Below, in pieces: positions 44,277 to 53,025 of a DNA stretch of 64,000 nt. The DNA comes from Novosphingobium percolationis. GTDB taxonomy: Bacteria; Pseudomonadota; Alphaproteobacteria; Sphingomonadales; Sphingomonadaceae. The first letter of the stretch is position 1, and the number at the start of each line of letters is the position of its first letter. A program made the translations under genes and the position numbers. The notes under the pieces are model-generated. The model did not search any database and had not been told where the DNA came from. It was given only the letters and a program-made list of their open reading frames with translations. The DNA lies in assembly GCF_020179425.1 (NCBI RefSeq), contig NZ_JAILYM010000010.1, positions 33,345 to 97,344 of the forward strand, read 5' to 3'.

Positions 44277-44696
44277 ATGTCGCTTGATTGCGCGGCTTCC
44301 GTTGCTGATGCACCGCTCTCGTATGTGAAAGAACAGTCGGGACGGCAGATCGAGGAAGCACGGAAGAAGATAGGTATCACGCAGCGCGAGCTGGCAAGGA
44401 ATCTCGGCATGGGAGTCCGCTGGTTGCGTGAGATCGAGTCGGGAAATCCAAAGTCGAAGCTCGACGATCATCTGCGCTGTACCTATCGCCTTGGCCTGTC
44501 GACCGGCCATATTCTTATTCCCTTGCTGTTCGCGGGCCAACGCATGTGCTTCCCTAGGCAGCTCGCGGCTGGCGATCTTTGCGATCTCGAGCGGCTGTGC
44601 GTTGAAGTTGTCGCGGAGCGGAACCTCAGCCAACTCACCAATGCCTTGACGCCTCGCTGGCAGTCCTCGCCGCTCGTGGCGGGAGCGAGTTCATGA
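44277..44696 (+). CDS. XRE family helix-turn-helix regulator
   Basis: The 139-aa protein contains an XRE/Cro-type HTH (GRQIEEARKKIGITQRELARNLGMGVRWLREIESGNPKSKLDDHLR in blocks, about 21-66). The C-terminal part has no recognised domain. AAGGAG 8 bp before ATG 44277 fixes the start. The stop overlaps the GntR-type start (ATGA), so the two regulators are co-translated. Target unknown; the palindromes at 43504 and 43603 are candidates. Confidence 0.82.
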   Translation: MSLDCAASVADAPLSYVKEQSGRQIEEARKKIGITQRELARNLGMGVRWLREIESGNPKSKLDDHLRCTYRLGLSTGHILIPLLFAGQRMCFPRQLAAGDLCDLERLCVEVVAERNLSQLTNALTPRWQSSPLVAGASS

Positions 44697-45343
44697 TGTC
44701 CGCCGCCGATCCGATCACGCAAGAGCGCGTCTATCGGGCCTTGAAAGCAGATTATCTGGCGGGGATCTTCCGCGCCGGCGAGAAGCTCGAAATCCAGGAT
44801 ATCGCAGACCGCCATGGGGCGAGTAAAACACCCGTCCGGGAAGCAGCCTGTCGACTGATGGGAGAAGGCTTGGTCGAGCCGGATAGCGCCGGCGGATTTC
44901 GGGTCACGCTCGCGACCCCGCCAGCATTGATCCACCTCTATGCTTGGAATACGCATCTGCTGCTGGGCTTAGCCCAGAGGCTGAAGAAATCGGTTCTCAG
45001 CCGGACGCTGGACCGATTCTCGCATGCCGGGTTTGGCAGCACCCCCGTTGAGATCGCGACACTTACGGGATCGATCTTCCTGGCGTTTGCCGAAGCCACA
45101 GGCAATCTGGAGGCCATCGCTACCATCGCGCAGATCAACGAGCGTCTATTCTACCCGCGAGTCTCTGGAGCAGCCAAGGTCAAGGAGGCTGCTAGGGAAC
45201 TCCGTACAATGACGAACTCCGCTGTGGTCGATGTCCACAAGAGCGTCCATCGGCGCATTGAATCTTACCACGAGCGGAGAATCGTCCATCAACAAAAAAT
45301 TATCCAAAAAGCAGAGGAGAGAAGAATTTCTTCTGCAATATAG
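44693..45343 (+). CDS. GntR family regulator preceding the lasso peptide genes
   Basis: A 216-aa regulator. The winged helix is clear (YRALKADYLAGIFRAGEKLEIQDIADRHGASKTPVREAACRLMGEGLVEPDSAGGFRV in blocks, about 14-70), followed by a FadR/FCD-like helical domain. It ends 170 bp before the lasso precursor gene, on the same strand. Control of the lasso operon is an inference from position. Confidence 0.85.
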   Translation: MMSAADPITQERVYRALKADYLAGIFRAGEKLEIQDIADRHGASKTPVREAACRLMGEGLVEPDSAGGFRVTLATPPALIHLYAWNTHLLLGLAQRLKKSVLSRTLDRFSHAGFGSTPVEIATLTGSIFLAFAEATGNLEAIATIAQINERLFYPRVSGAAKVKEAARELRTMTNSAVVDVHKSVHRRIESYHERRIVHQQKIIQKAEERRISSAI

Positions 45344-45512
45344 TCACTTACCAGACTTGGCGCAGGCCGGATAGAACACCAGAGCCAACTTCGAAATGCG
45401 CTGATCGGATACCGCGCCATTTTGTCTGGATATATTTGGGTCCGCCGACAATCCCAGCGAGCTAACTTTGGACTGCCGTGGATTCTCGCGGCAGATCAAG
45501 AAGGAGCGTGCC

Positions 45513-45650
45513 ATGCAGCGCAACAATGACGATCGGGAAACCGAACTGGTCGAATTCGGCACCGTGATGGCCGAAACCAAGGGCACCGGCCAGCGCCTGT
45601 CGGACAGCATCGGTCTTCCCCAGGTCGGCGCCGGCCTCACCGACGACTGA
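45513..45650 (+). CDS. Lasso peptide precursor (A protein)
   Basis: A 45-aa precursor. Leader residues 1-23 end in Thr22-Lys23, with the near-universal Thr at position -2. The core (24-45) starts with Gly: ring part GTGQRLSD, then tail SIGLPQVGAGLTDD. Asp8 of the core would close an 8-residue macrolactam with Gly1. AAGGAG lies 7 bp before ATG 45513. The B and C processing genes follow directly. By hand the lasso form (linear minus one water) is 2138.06 Da monoisotopic. The core has no aromatic residue, so the steric plug is unclear. I do not recognise it as a described lasso peptide. Confidence 0.88.
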   Translation: MQRNNDDRETELVEFGTVMAETKGTGQRLSDSIGLPQVGAGLTDD

Positions 45651-45658
45651 CTGGCTCT

Positions 45659-45689
45659 GCGCGCGCTCGGTCCGCCGGGCGCGCGCTTT
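45659..45689 (+). terminator. Hairpin with U-tract between lasso A and B genes
   Basis: A 12-bp GC-rich stem (45659-45670 with 45675-45686, one G-U pair), loop TCCG, then TTT at 45687-45689, starting 9 bp after the precursor stop. It looks like an attenuator or partial terminator that would keep precursor transcript in excess of B and C. A stem-loop between A and B occurs in other proteobacterial lasso clusters. Confidence 0.75.
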
Positions 45690-45707
45690 GATCCCGGGGC
45701 GGGACTC

Positions 45708-46379
45708 ATGACATATCGCCTACGCAACAATCTCCTCTACTGCATAGCTGGGGGCAATCCGGTCTTCCTCGATATGGGTGATGACCGATATTTTGGTTTG
45801 CCGGCCAAGGCCAATGCTACGTTCCAGAAACTGGTGAATGGCAATCCTTTGGTCGCGGGCGACGAGGATCAGCTCCGGATACTGTTAAGCCGCCACATCA
45901 TCGTACCGGACCAAGAGGCGGCCGGTCTGATTCCGAAAAACGCCGTCCTCCCGCGAGTGTGCCGGGATTTGACCCTGCAGCGGCGGAGGGCAACGATAAC
46001 GATTTGCGCGCGAGCTGTCGCTGCCGAGCTGTTATCCGCCAGGATGCTAAGGAGACGTCAACTCTGCGAGGTGAAACAATCGATCGAGACGAGAAGGAGC
46101 CTCATTCCAATCGATCGATCTGGTACGACCGAGAATTGCGTAGGGGAGATAGCCGAAGCTTTCGAATGGTCCCGATTGATCTTTTCATCGAAGGACCGGT
46201 GCCTCGTCCGATCGTTGGCGTTCGTCTCGGTATGTATAGATCTCCGCCAACATGTATCGTTGGTCCTTGGCGTGACCGCATCCCCATTTTCAGCTCACTG
46301 CTGGGTGCAACGCGACGACTGCGTCCTCAACGACACAGTTGAACGGGTTCGCCCGTTCACGCCGATTCTGGTCATCTGA
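45708..46379 (+). CDS. Lasso peptide B protein (RRE plus leader peptidase)
   Basis: The 223-aa protein joins an N-terminal PqqD-like RiPP recognition element (about 1-80: DMGDDRYFGLPAKANATFQKL, then ILLSRHIIVP) with a transglutaminase-like cysteine protease. The probable triad is Cys165 (DRCLVRSLAF), His197 (FSAHCWVQ) and Asp209 (VLND). It binds the leader and cleaves after Lys23 of the precursor. Single-chain B proteins are typical of proteobacterial clusters. It begins 57 bp after the precursor gene and shares one base with the C gene (TGATG). Confidence 0.9.
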   Translation: MTYRLRNNLLYCIAGGNPVFLDMGDDRYFGLPAKANATFQKLVNGNPLVAGDEDQLRILLSRHIIVPDQEAAGLIPKNAVLPRVCRDLTLQRRRATITICARAVAAELLSARMLRRRQLCEVKQSIETRRSLIPIDRSGTTENCVGEIAEAFEWSRLIFSSKDRCLVRSLAFVSVCIDLRQHVSLVLGVTASPFSAHCWVQRDDCVLNDTVERVRPFTPILVI

Positions 46380-48172
46380 TGGCTCTTCGGTTCCTCCTGG
46401 TCGCCTCCGCCGATCGCGAGCGTCGGGTGGAACTGGAGGCCAAACTCTCGCAGCACGTCGCTCTCCAACCGGTCTTTCGAGGCTCATTGTTCGTTATAAT
46501 GCTGCCGGCGGGAGAATCTGTTCTTGAGCTGCCCAATCATGGCGGAGCCGTGATTGGCCAGATCTTTCGTCGGTACGGCTCCGCAGCCGCGGTAGACAAG
46601 CTCGATGGTGTTGCGGGAGGAGCAATCCATACCAGCGGAGGACAGGAGCTAATCGACCGCTACTGGGGTGAATACATTGCCGTGATCGAAACGCCGTCGG
46701 CATTGCGAGTCCTTCGTGCTCCGTTGGGCAATCTCCCATGCTATTATATTCAGGCCGACGGCGTGACAGTCTTTGCGTCCGATCCTGACCTGCTGAGTGA
46801 GGCAGGCCTCTTCACCCCGAAGATCGACTGGAGCGGTGTCGTGCGGTACCTCTACGCTCGAGATCTGCCTTCCGAGACAACATCACTGGAGGGGCTGACG
46901 GAACTGCTGCCTGGCAATTTGGTGGACGTCCAGGATGGGGTCAGCAGGACCCGTCAATGTTGGTCGCCCTGGGATTTCGTTCGAGAGGATTCCCGACGGA
47001 GCGGAGATCCCGTCGAGGAGCAGTTCAAACGGGTGGCGCAGCATTGCGCTCGCGCGTGGGCCTCATCCTATGATCGCTTGCTCTTGGGCGTTTCAGGGGG
47101 CCTCGATTCGTCGATTGTCGCCGCGAGCCTCGACTCATCCAGCGATCTCTCGTGCATTACTTTGGTGACCGATGGTCCAGATGGCGATGAGCGAGAATAT
47201 GCGAGGACGATAGCGCACGCGATCAGTGCCGACCTCCGTGAAGAATTCTATACTCTGCGTGATGTCGATATTGGCCGGTCCGTGGTCTCCCATCGACCAC
47301 GGCCCTGCGGTAGAAGTCATGAACTCTCGTTTCACGCATCGGTTCTAAAAGCGGCACGGGAGGCCCACGCCGGTGCCTTTGTGACCGGTAATGGCGGCGA
47401 CAATGTTCTCTACAATACCCAATCAGCGAGGCCTATTGCCGATCGATTCTTAGTCGAGGGCCTCGGTGCTGGTCTATTCAAGACCATTCAAGATATTTGC
47501 ACCTTAACCGGATGTAGTGCGGTTCAAGCGATTCGAGAGGCACTGAGAGTCCTACGCCAATCCGGCCGAGCCTATATTTGGAAAGCAGACACTCTATTTC
47601 TTCATCGCGATATCGTGGATGCGCAAACGGCGGAGAAGCTATCGCACCCATGGCTGGAGGCGCCAAAGAACGCGCTACCCGGCAAGGCCGCTCATGTCGG
47701 CATGATCTTGCGTATGCAGCATCACCTTGAGGGTTACGACAGACATTGGGGATTGCCAGTCCTGAACCCGTTGGCTTCACAGCCACTCGTTGAACTCTGC
47801 CTGAGCATCCCGACCTGGGAGATGTGCATCGGCGGAATGAACCGCGCGGTTGCTCGCGCGGCATTTTCCGATGTCTTGCCGCCAGCCTTGATCGCGCGAA
47901 GGACCAAGGGTGGTCCAGACAGCTTCGCACTGCAGGTCATTGACCAAAATCTTGGTGAGGTCCGCGATCGGTTACTGGGTGGGAATCTCGCGCGACGAGG
48001 GATTCTTGATTTGAAGCATCTCGAAATGACACTTCATCAGGGGAGATTTCACGGGGATGCTGCCTACCTTCGTGTTCTTTCGTTGTTGGACACCGAAGCA
48101 TGGATTGACCATTGGAACACCCGTCACCTCACTGCGGTTCGCTTGGCGGACTCGAGCTTGGAGCCGACCTGA
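46379..48172 (+). CDS. Lasso peptide C protein (macrolactam synthetase)
   Basis: A 597-aa asparagine-synthetase-B-like enzyme that adenylates the ring Asp side chain and joins it to the new N-terminus. The synthetase domain has the PP-loop SGGLDSS (239-245). The N-terminal glutaminase-like domain starts MALRF, without the catalytic Cys2, as expected for lasso cyclases. It is translationally coupled to the B gene. It ends 28 bp from the convergent isopeptidase gene. Confidence 0.92.
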   Translation: MALRFLLVASADRERRVELEAKLSQHVALQPVFRGSLFVIMLPAGESVLELPNHGGAVIGQIFRRYGSAAAVDKLDGVAGGAIHTSGGQELIDRYWGEYIAVIETPSALRVLRAPLGNLPCYYIQADGVTVFASDPDLLSEAGLFTPKIDWSGVVRYLYARDLPSETTSLEGLTELLPGNLVDVQDGVSRTRQCWSPWDFVREDSRRSGDPVEEQFKRVAQHCARAWASSYDRLLLGVSGGLDSSIVAASLDSSSDLSCITLVTDGPDGDEREYARTIAHAISADLREEFYTLRDVDIGRSVVSHRPRPCGRSHELSFHASVLKAAREAHAGAFVTGNGGDNVLYNTQSARPIADRFLVEGLGAGLFKTIQDICTLTGCSAVQAIREALRVLRQSGRAYIWKADTLFLHRDIVDAQTAEKLSHPWLEAPKNALPGKAAHVGMILRMQHHLEGYDRHWGLPVLNPLASQPLVELCLSIPTWEMCIGGMNRAVARAAFSDVLPPALIARRTKGGPDSFALQVIDQNLGEVRDRLLGGNLARRGILDLKHLEMTLHQGRFHGDAAYLRVLSLLDTEAWIDHWNTRHLTAVRLADSSLEPT

Positions 48173-48200
48173 CCCGCGATGCTCTCGCATCCGCTCGACC

Positions 48201-50321
48201 TCAGCGCCGCGACAGCGCCAGCCCACGATGCTTCTGGTCTTGCCACCGTTTCGTATCCTCCGGCAGTATCGAGGAATCTGGTCCGATGTCTTTCAGCCAG
48301 AAATCAAACCAAGCTATAGCACGCCGGTACACAGCCAGGCGATGCGAGGGCTGCCATTTTATATGATGCTCATCCGGAAAGACGAAAAGGTCTACTGGAC
48401 GACCGGCCTCTCTCAGTGCGGTGTAACCCTCAAGCGCTGCAAGATATTCGTCGTCCGAGACCTGCATGAGGATAGGGAACGCGACACGTCCGGGATTCTG
48501 GGCAAATGATATTTTTGGCCAAAAATCGGTGCCTTTGTCGGTGATGGACGGCCACCCAGCATCTCGGTACATCCGGCCAATTGTCGGTCCGAGAACAGCG
48601 GCCTGAGACCTCTCCCAGCAACAGCTGCTCATCACGCCGGCCTTGAACATCGAACTGTTCAGAGCCGCAAACTGAACGGTCGATGCCCCGTCGCTGAGGC
48701 CCGTGATGCCGACACGCTGGCCATCTACGATGCCTCGATCGATCAGCAGGTTTACGCCGGCTTCGATCGACGAAAGCACACTGCGACGATCTGAAAAATC
48801 GTCGACGTTCAGCCTTTCGACCTCATCCCAGCTCTTTGGATGAGCCAAATATCCAAAAGCCTGCGGCCGCTGAATGCTGAGTACGGCATATCCTCGGCCC
48901 GCGAATGCCTGGATGGGATATTCGTCGCCGGTACCGCCGCGCAAAAAACCTCGGGATTGATACTGAACCACGATCAGCGGGTATGTGCGTCCTGGCTTGT
49001 AGGCGATGGGGTAGACGAGATCGCCGAATGTCTCGATACCAATTGCATTCTTCCAAACCATGCGCTCGGCTCGACCCATCATCAGCCGACCGAAGTCCCG
49101 GTTTGGATCGAACAGAATAGTTGAGCGCCCCTTGGCAGGATCAATCAAGACAATGTGGCGGGGCCTGAGCGACGACTCACGTAGGCAGACGAGATTATCT
49201 TGAAGCGGCTTGCATCCCGTCAGCAGGTCGTCGGTCGCATACAGCCGTACCGGTCGGATCGGCCCAGGCGTCCATTCGTAGATCGAAGTGACGCTCTGGC
49301 CCCAGCCCTCGCTGCGCAGGTAGCGCACCCGTCGTGAATCGGCAGTCCACCAGACCAAATTTCCGGCATCAGCACATTCCGGATGGTGGCACACTATCGA
49401 TCCGCCGCTGCGCATTTCCGCGATCAGTCGCGTCGTCGGAGGGATCACCTCGTTCGGGCTTATCCAAGCCTTACGCCCAGACGGTGCCTGTGCGGTCGAG
49501 ATCGGCTGCGGCGCGGTGGGAGGCTGGTTGGGTTGCAGCAGCGAGATCTCGACCTCTGTGGCCGGACGGGCGACTCTCGTTGCGATATCGAGCGCCGTTA
49601 CAAGCGTTGGCACTGGTCGTGGGATCGGGCGCTTCTGCGCCACTGGCGAGAAACGGTCATCGTAGAGGAAGCCAGCCACACCTTCTTTATCGATATCTTC
49701 AATTTCATCACGCAAGGCCGGGCGCGAGGAATAAACAACACTTCGTCCGTCGGGTGAGATTCGAAAATCCCCAACGTCGACATCACTATGCGTGATTGCC
49801 CTGCTTCCAGTTCCGTCAACGCTCGCGATCCACACTTGCGTGAGGCCCTGCACGCGCTTCAAGAATGCGATCCATTTTCCATCCGGCGACCAACGGGGCG
49901 TAATGACCTTGGGAATCCCCGACGGGAAGTCAGCCTTTCCAAGAATGTCGGAGGTCCACCGGATAAAGGCGCCGCCGCTATCGATCTGACGTGGCTTAGC
50001 GCCGGGACTTATTGAGACTACGAACATTCCCAGGCAAAAGCTGTTCGTAACAGGATCGGCGCGGCGAATCTGGAACGCGAGCATCTTGCCGTCAGGCGAA
50101 ATCGAGAAAGCAGGTGACTCGGGAAAGTCACGGATCGAGCCGATATCCCGCAGCCTGATCAGATCCTCGGGTTCGACGCGAACCCCTACTTTTGACTCAC
50201 CTTCCGCACTGGGTGTCAGGTTCGCACATTCCGGTGTTTCGGCCTTGAGCGGGGAGGAGGAGGCAGTCCAGCCGATGATCGCGGCAGCGGCACATCCGTG
50301 GACCAAGTCGGTCCATTTCAT
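48201..50321 (-). CDS. Lasso peptide isopeptidase (S9 family, AtxE-like)
   Basis: A ~706-aa S9/prolyl-oligopeptidase-family protein: an N-terminal beta-propeller (WD-type repeats such as SPDGKWIAF, SPDGRSVVY) and a C-terminal alpha/beta hydrolase with GLSDGA (Ser543), Asp623 or Asp624 and His652 or His653. Size and place, convergent with a lasso operon and followed by receptor genes, match AtxE-type isopeptidases that open the macrolactam of the cognate lasso peptide. ATG 50321 (GAAGG 7 bp upstream) shares one base with the receptor stop; 50327 is an alternative. Substrate specificity is inferred from context. Confidence 0.88.
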   Translation of the reverse strand: MKWTDLVHGCAAAAIIGWTASSSPLKAETPECANLTPSAEGESKVGVRVEPEDLIRLRDIGSIRDFPESPAFSISPDGKMLAFQIRRADPVTNSFCLGMFVVSISPGAKPRQIDSGGAFIRWTSDILGKADFPSGIPKVITPRWSPDGKWIAFLKRVQGLTQVWIASVDGTGSRAITHSDVDVGDFRISPDGRSVVYSSRPALRDEIEDIDKEGVAGFLYDDRFSPVAQKRPIPRPVPTLVTALDIATRVARPATEVEISLLQPNQPPTAPQPISTAQAPSGRKAWISPNEVIPPTTRLIAEMRSGGSIVCHHPECADAGNLVWWTADSRRVRYLRSEGWGQSVTSIYEWTPGPIRPVRLYATDDLLTGCKPLQDNLVCLRESSLRPRHIVLIDPAKGRSTILFDPNRDFGRLMMGRAERMVWKNAIGIETFGDLVYPIAYKPGRTYPLIVVQYQSRGFLRGGTGDEYPIQAFAGRGYAVLSIQRPQAFGYLAHPKSWDEVERLNVDDFSDRRSVLSSIEAGVNLLIDRGIVDGQRVGITGLSDGASTVQFAALNSSMFKAGVMSSCCWERSQAAVLGPTIGRMYRDAGWPSITDKGTDFWPKISFAQNPGRVAFPILMQVSDDEYLAALEGYTALREAGRPVDLFVFPDEHHIKWQPSHRLAVYRRAIAWFDFWLKDIGPDSSILPEDTKRWQDQKHRGLALSRR

Positions 50322-52921
50322 CACCATGCCTTCGTTAACGTGAAGCTGATCACGCGTCCGATACTGGAATAGTTCGCTGAATCGTATGGAGGTGTCGCAG
50401 GGTTGGTCGTGCGAACGATCGCCGGCTTTTCATTGAACAGATTGAGGACCGAGATAGTCGCTTCAATACCAGACAAAGGCCCGCTTGCGGACCTTGTTTT
50501 GACGCGCGCGACAGCATCGATTGACGTGAAGGACCCCACGCGCACGAACGGCTCGAAGCGATCGTCCAAAGTGCCGCCGATGTAGCTGGCCACGCCTGTA
50601 AGGCTGAAATTGTCTCGACTCCAGGTAGCTGCACCCCTGCCGCGCCAGTGCGGTGAATCACGCAGGGTTCCGGCGCGCTGCAGGGTCGGTTGGCCTGGGC
50701 TGAGCTGCTGATCGCTTTCGAGATAGCTCGCCACCCCCGTCAGTTCCAGGCGGTCAGAAGCATCCAGATCGATGCCGTAACTCGCAGCGAGATCGACGCC
50801 CCGAAGGGATTGGCGGGCAGCGTTCTGGAAGCGGTTGTCGAGGATTGCACCGACGCCGGCAGGATCGAACAGTTCACCGGTCTGGTTTGTCAGACCGGCT
50901 GGGACACCGGCGATAGCGCTCAGGACCTGTTGGGCTGTCGGATTGAGCGTTCGCAGGTCACTGTAGGCTTCAGAACTGAAGGCTCTGAGCAGATCATTGA
51001 TTGGGGCGACAATGCGTTGCTTGTATTTCAGGTCAAAATAGCTCGCTTCGAGGCGCAGGCCCTCCAGGAACCGGGGGCGAACAACAACGGTCGTTGTCCA
51101 GGTAGTAGCCCTTTCAGGCTTCAGATCGGCACCGCTTCCTCCGAGAACGAGCACCGTGCCGAATCCCGGCGCTACTGCCTGAAAGATATCGCCGGGAACG
51201 AGGAAGGCCTGCCTGGCACTAAATTCCTGATAGAGCGTAGGCGCCTTGAAGGACTTTCCCCAGGTCGCTTTGATGGAAATATCGGACGTTGGATCGTAAA
51301 CGATACCGAGTTTCGGCGTGGCCACGCCCGCCACGCCTCCATATGCCTCGTACCGCGTTGCGCCCGTCAAGATCAGCCGATGGAGGAGCGGGCGCTCGTT
51401 TTTCGGACCGACAATCGGCAGAGAGAGTTCACCATATGCGAAATATGCGTCGCGCTTCGCGGTGAAATCCTGGCTTGTGGAGCCAGTAACGCCACCAAAA
51501 GTAGTTCTAATGTTTCCGTAAAGATGAATGGACCGAAACCCGCCGCCGATGGCGAGCCGCGCCTCGCCGCCTGGCGTTGGGAACAATGGTCCCTCTGCGC
51601 CAAGTTCGATGGCATCCAGACGGTTTTCATAGGTAACCTTCGATTGGGCTACCGCATTTCCCTGAAAATAGCTGCTCACCCCAACATCTGTATCGCTATT
51701 GCCGTGCGTTGCCGTCAGGGTCAGTTCCCAGCGGCGAGGCAATTTGAAACGTAATCGAGGAGTGAGGGAAAACTGCGTAACCTTTTGGTCGGTGCGGGTG
51801 CCATTCGTCCGGACGTCAGAAGTCACGAAAAACGGACTTGATACACTCGAAGCGCGATCACTAAACTGGCCATCGAACTCAAACTCGATGTCCCCTGTGA
51901 GATTTTGATGCCCTGCCAGGACTGCGCTGTATTGCTTCAATGCCGGGAACAGCGTGGCAGAATCGTCCAACGAGGTTGTATAGGATCGCTGGTTGGATGT
52001 GATGTCCGTCGAGCGATTGAAATCGAGCGCTGCGACGAACCCGCCTGAAGCCCATCGATCGCCAGATACGACGCTATACTGCTGCTGAACATAGCCCCCA
52101 TCAGTTGCCGCGCCGAAATGCGCCGATGCCTCTAGACCATCGAAATCACGGCGAAGGATGATGTTGGCTACGCCACCGACGGCATCCGAACCATAGAGAG
52201 CCGATGAACCGTCTGCGACAATTTCGACCCGCTCGACCGCGACCAGTGGAATTGAAGAGATGTCGACACCTTGGGCGGCGGCATCATAGGCGACGCGATG
52301 ACCGTTCACCAAAGTGAGCGTTGCGTCCGCACCAAGTCCTCTCAGATTCAAGGTGGAAGACGAGTTGACGTTCTCGCTGCCTCCCTCGCTGCCGATCACC
52401 CCCGGATTTTGACCGCCCGAAAAGTTCTGGGGGATACTGCGAGCGAAGCTGGCGAGATCATTCAGGCCCTGGTTTTCGATCGCGGTGCGGGTTGCCTCTA
52501 TGACAGGGGAAGTAGCATGACCTCCCCTGATGTGTGATCCCGTGACGATGATGTCACCCTCTTCCGCCGGGCGGTCTGCTATCTCGCCCGACGCCTCCGA
52601 TCGCCCCCGGATGAGGATGACATCCTTTCGGAACTCGGCGGTGAGGTCGCTGCCCTCCAGCAACGCCCGGACCGCCTCGTCCGCACTGTAGGTTCCGCGG
52701 AGGCGGGGAGCATGTTTGCCCTTGACCGCCTCCGCACCGAAGATGATTTCGCGACCCGAAAGGCGACTGACGGTTCTTAGTGCGGCGCCGAGATCCCCAG
52801 CCTCGACATTATAATCCTGTCGTTGGCCATCCTGCGCGCTGGCCAGTGAGGCGATCGCCAATGCACTGATCGCCACCGCTGCAAGCAGTCGAATCCGAAC
52901 CCCATTCCGCACTAACCCCAT
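50321..52921 (-). CDS. TonB-dependent receptor with STN signalling domain
   Basis: The ~866-aa outer-membrane transporter has a signal peptide (ending LASAQ), an STN domain (about 35-105: YNVEAGDLGAALRTVSRLSGREIIF), a plug (GDIIVTGSHIRGG and onward) and a beta-barrel ending in FTLTKAW with the terminal aromatic. STN domains pass a ligand-bound signal to FecR. GGGGGAA just before ATG 52921 favours this start. With FecR and sigma immediately upstream it forms a cell-surface signalling set, likely for uptake of the lasso peptide. Confidence 0.9.
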   Translation of the reverse strand: MGLVRNGVRIRLLAAVAISALAIASLASAQDGQRQDYNVEAGDLGAALRTVSRLSGREIIFGAEAVKGKHAPRLRGTYSADEAVRALLEGSDLTAEFRKDVILIRGRSEASGEIADRPAEEGDIIVTGSHIRGGHATSPVIEATRTAIENQGLNDLASFARSIPQNFSGGQNPGVIGSEGGSENVNSSSTLNLRGLGADATLTLVNGHRVAYDAAAQGVDISSIPLVAVERVEIVADGSSALYGSDAVGGVANIILRRDFDGLEASAHFGAATDGGYVQQQYSVVSGDRWASGGFVAALDFNRSTDITSNQRSYTTSLDDSATLFPALKQYSAVLAGHQNLTGDIEFEFDGQFSDRASSVSSPFFVTSDVRTNGTRTDQKVTQFSLTPRLRFKLPRRWELTLTATHGNSDTDVGVSSYFQGNAVAQSKVTYENRLDAIELGAEGPLFPTPGGEARLAIGGGFRSIHLYGNIRTTFGGVTGSTSQDFTAKRDAYFAYGELSLPIVGPKNERPLLHRLILTGATRYEAYGGVAGVATPKLGIVYDPTSDISIKATWGKSFKAPTLYQEFSARQAFLVPGDIFQAVAPGFGTVLVLGGSGADLKPERATTWTTTVVVRPRFLEGLRLEASYFDLKYKQRIVAPINDLLRAFSSEAYSDLRTLNPTAQQVLSAIAGVPAGLTNQTGELFDPAGVGAILDNRFQNAARQSLRGVDLAASYGIDLDASDRLELTGVASYLESDQQLSPGQPTLQRAGTLRDSPHWRGRGAATWSRDNFSLTGVASYIGGTLDDRFEPFVRVGSFTSIDAVARVKTRSASGPLSGIEATISVLNLFNEKPAIVRTTNPATPPYDSANYSSIGRVISFTLTKAW

Positions 52922-52939
52922 GATTTCCCCCATGCTGAT

Positions 52940-52956
52940 CTCGCCATTATGGCGAG
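52940..52956. repeat. Small inverted repeat in the receptor leader
   Basis: CTCGCC and GGCGAG flank ATTAT, 19-35 bp upstream of the receptor start. It may be an operator half or an mRNA hairpin near the ribosome binding site. Confidence 0.35.
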
Positions 52957-53025
52957 GCTTTCTGGGTGCATCGCAGCAAGGCCGCGAACTACGGGGTCAC
53001 TATTGCAATATTTTCTTCACATTGT

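Noticed and set aside
43568..44410. Minus-strand frame overlapping the 43703 gene and the XRE gene
   Set aside because: It covers the start of the convincing XRE regulator and its ribosome binding site, and shows no domain.
45344..45512. ECF-type promoter for the lasso operon
   Set aside because: AT-rich TATATT near 45430 has no convincing -35 partner, and no motif is clearly shared with the receptor promoter.
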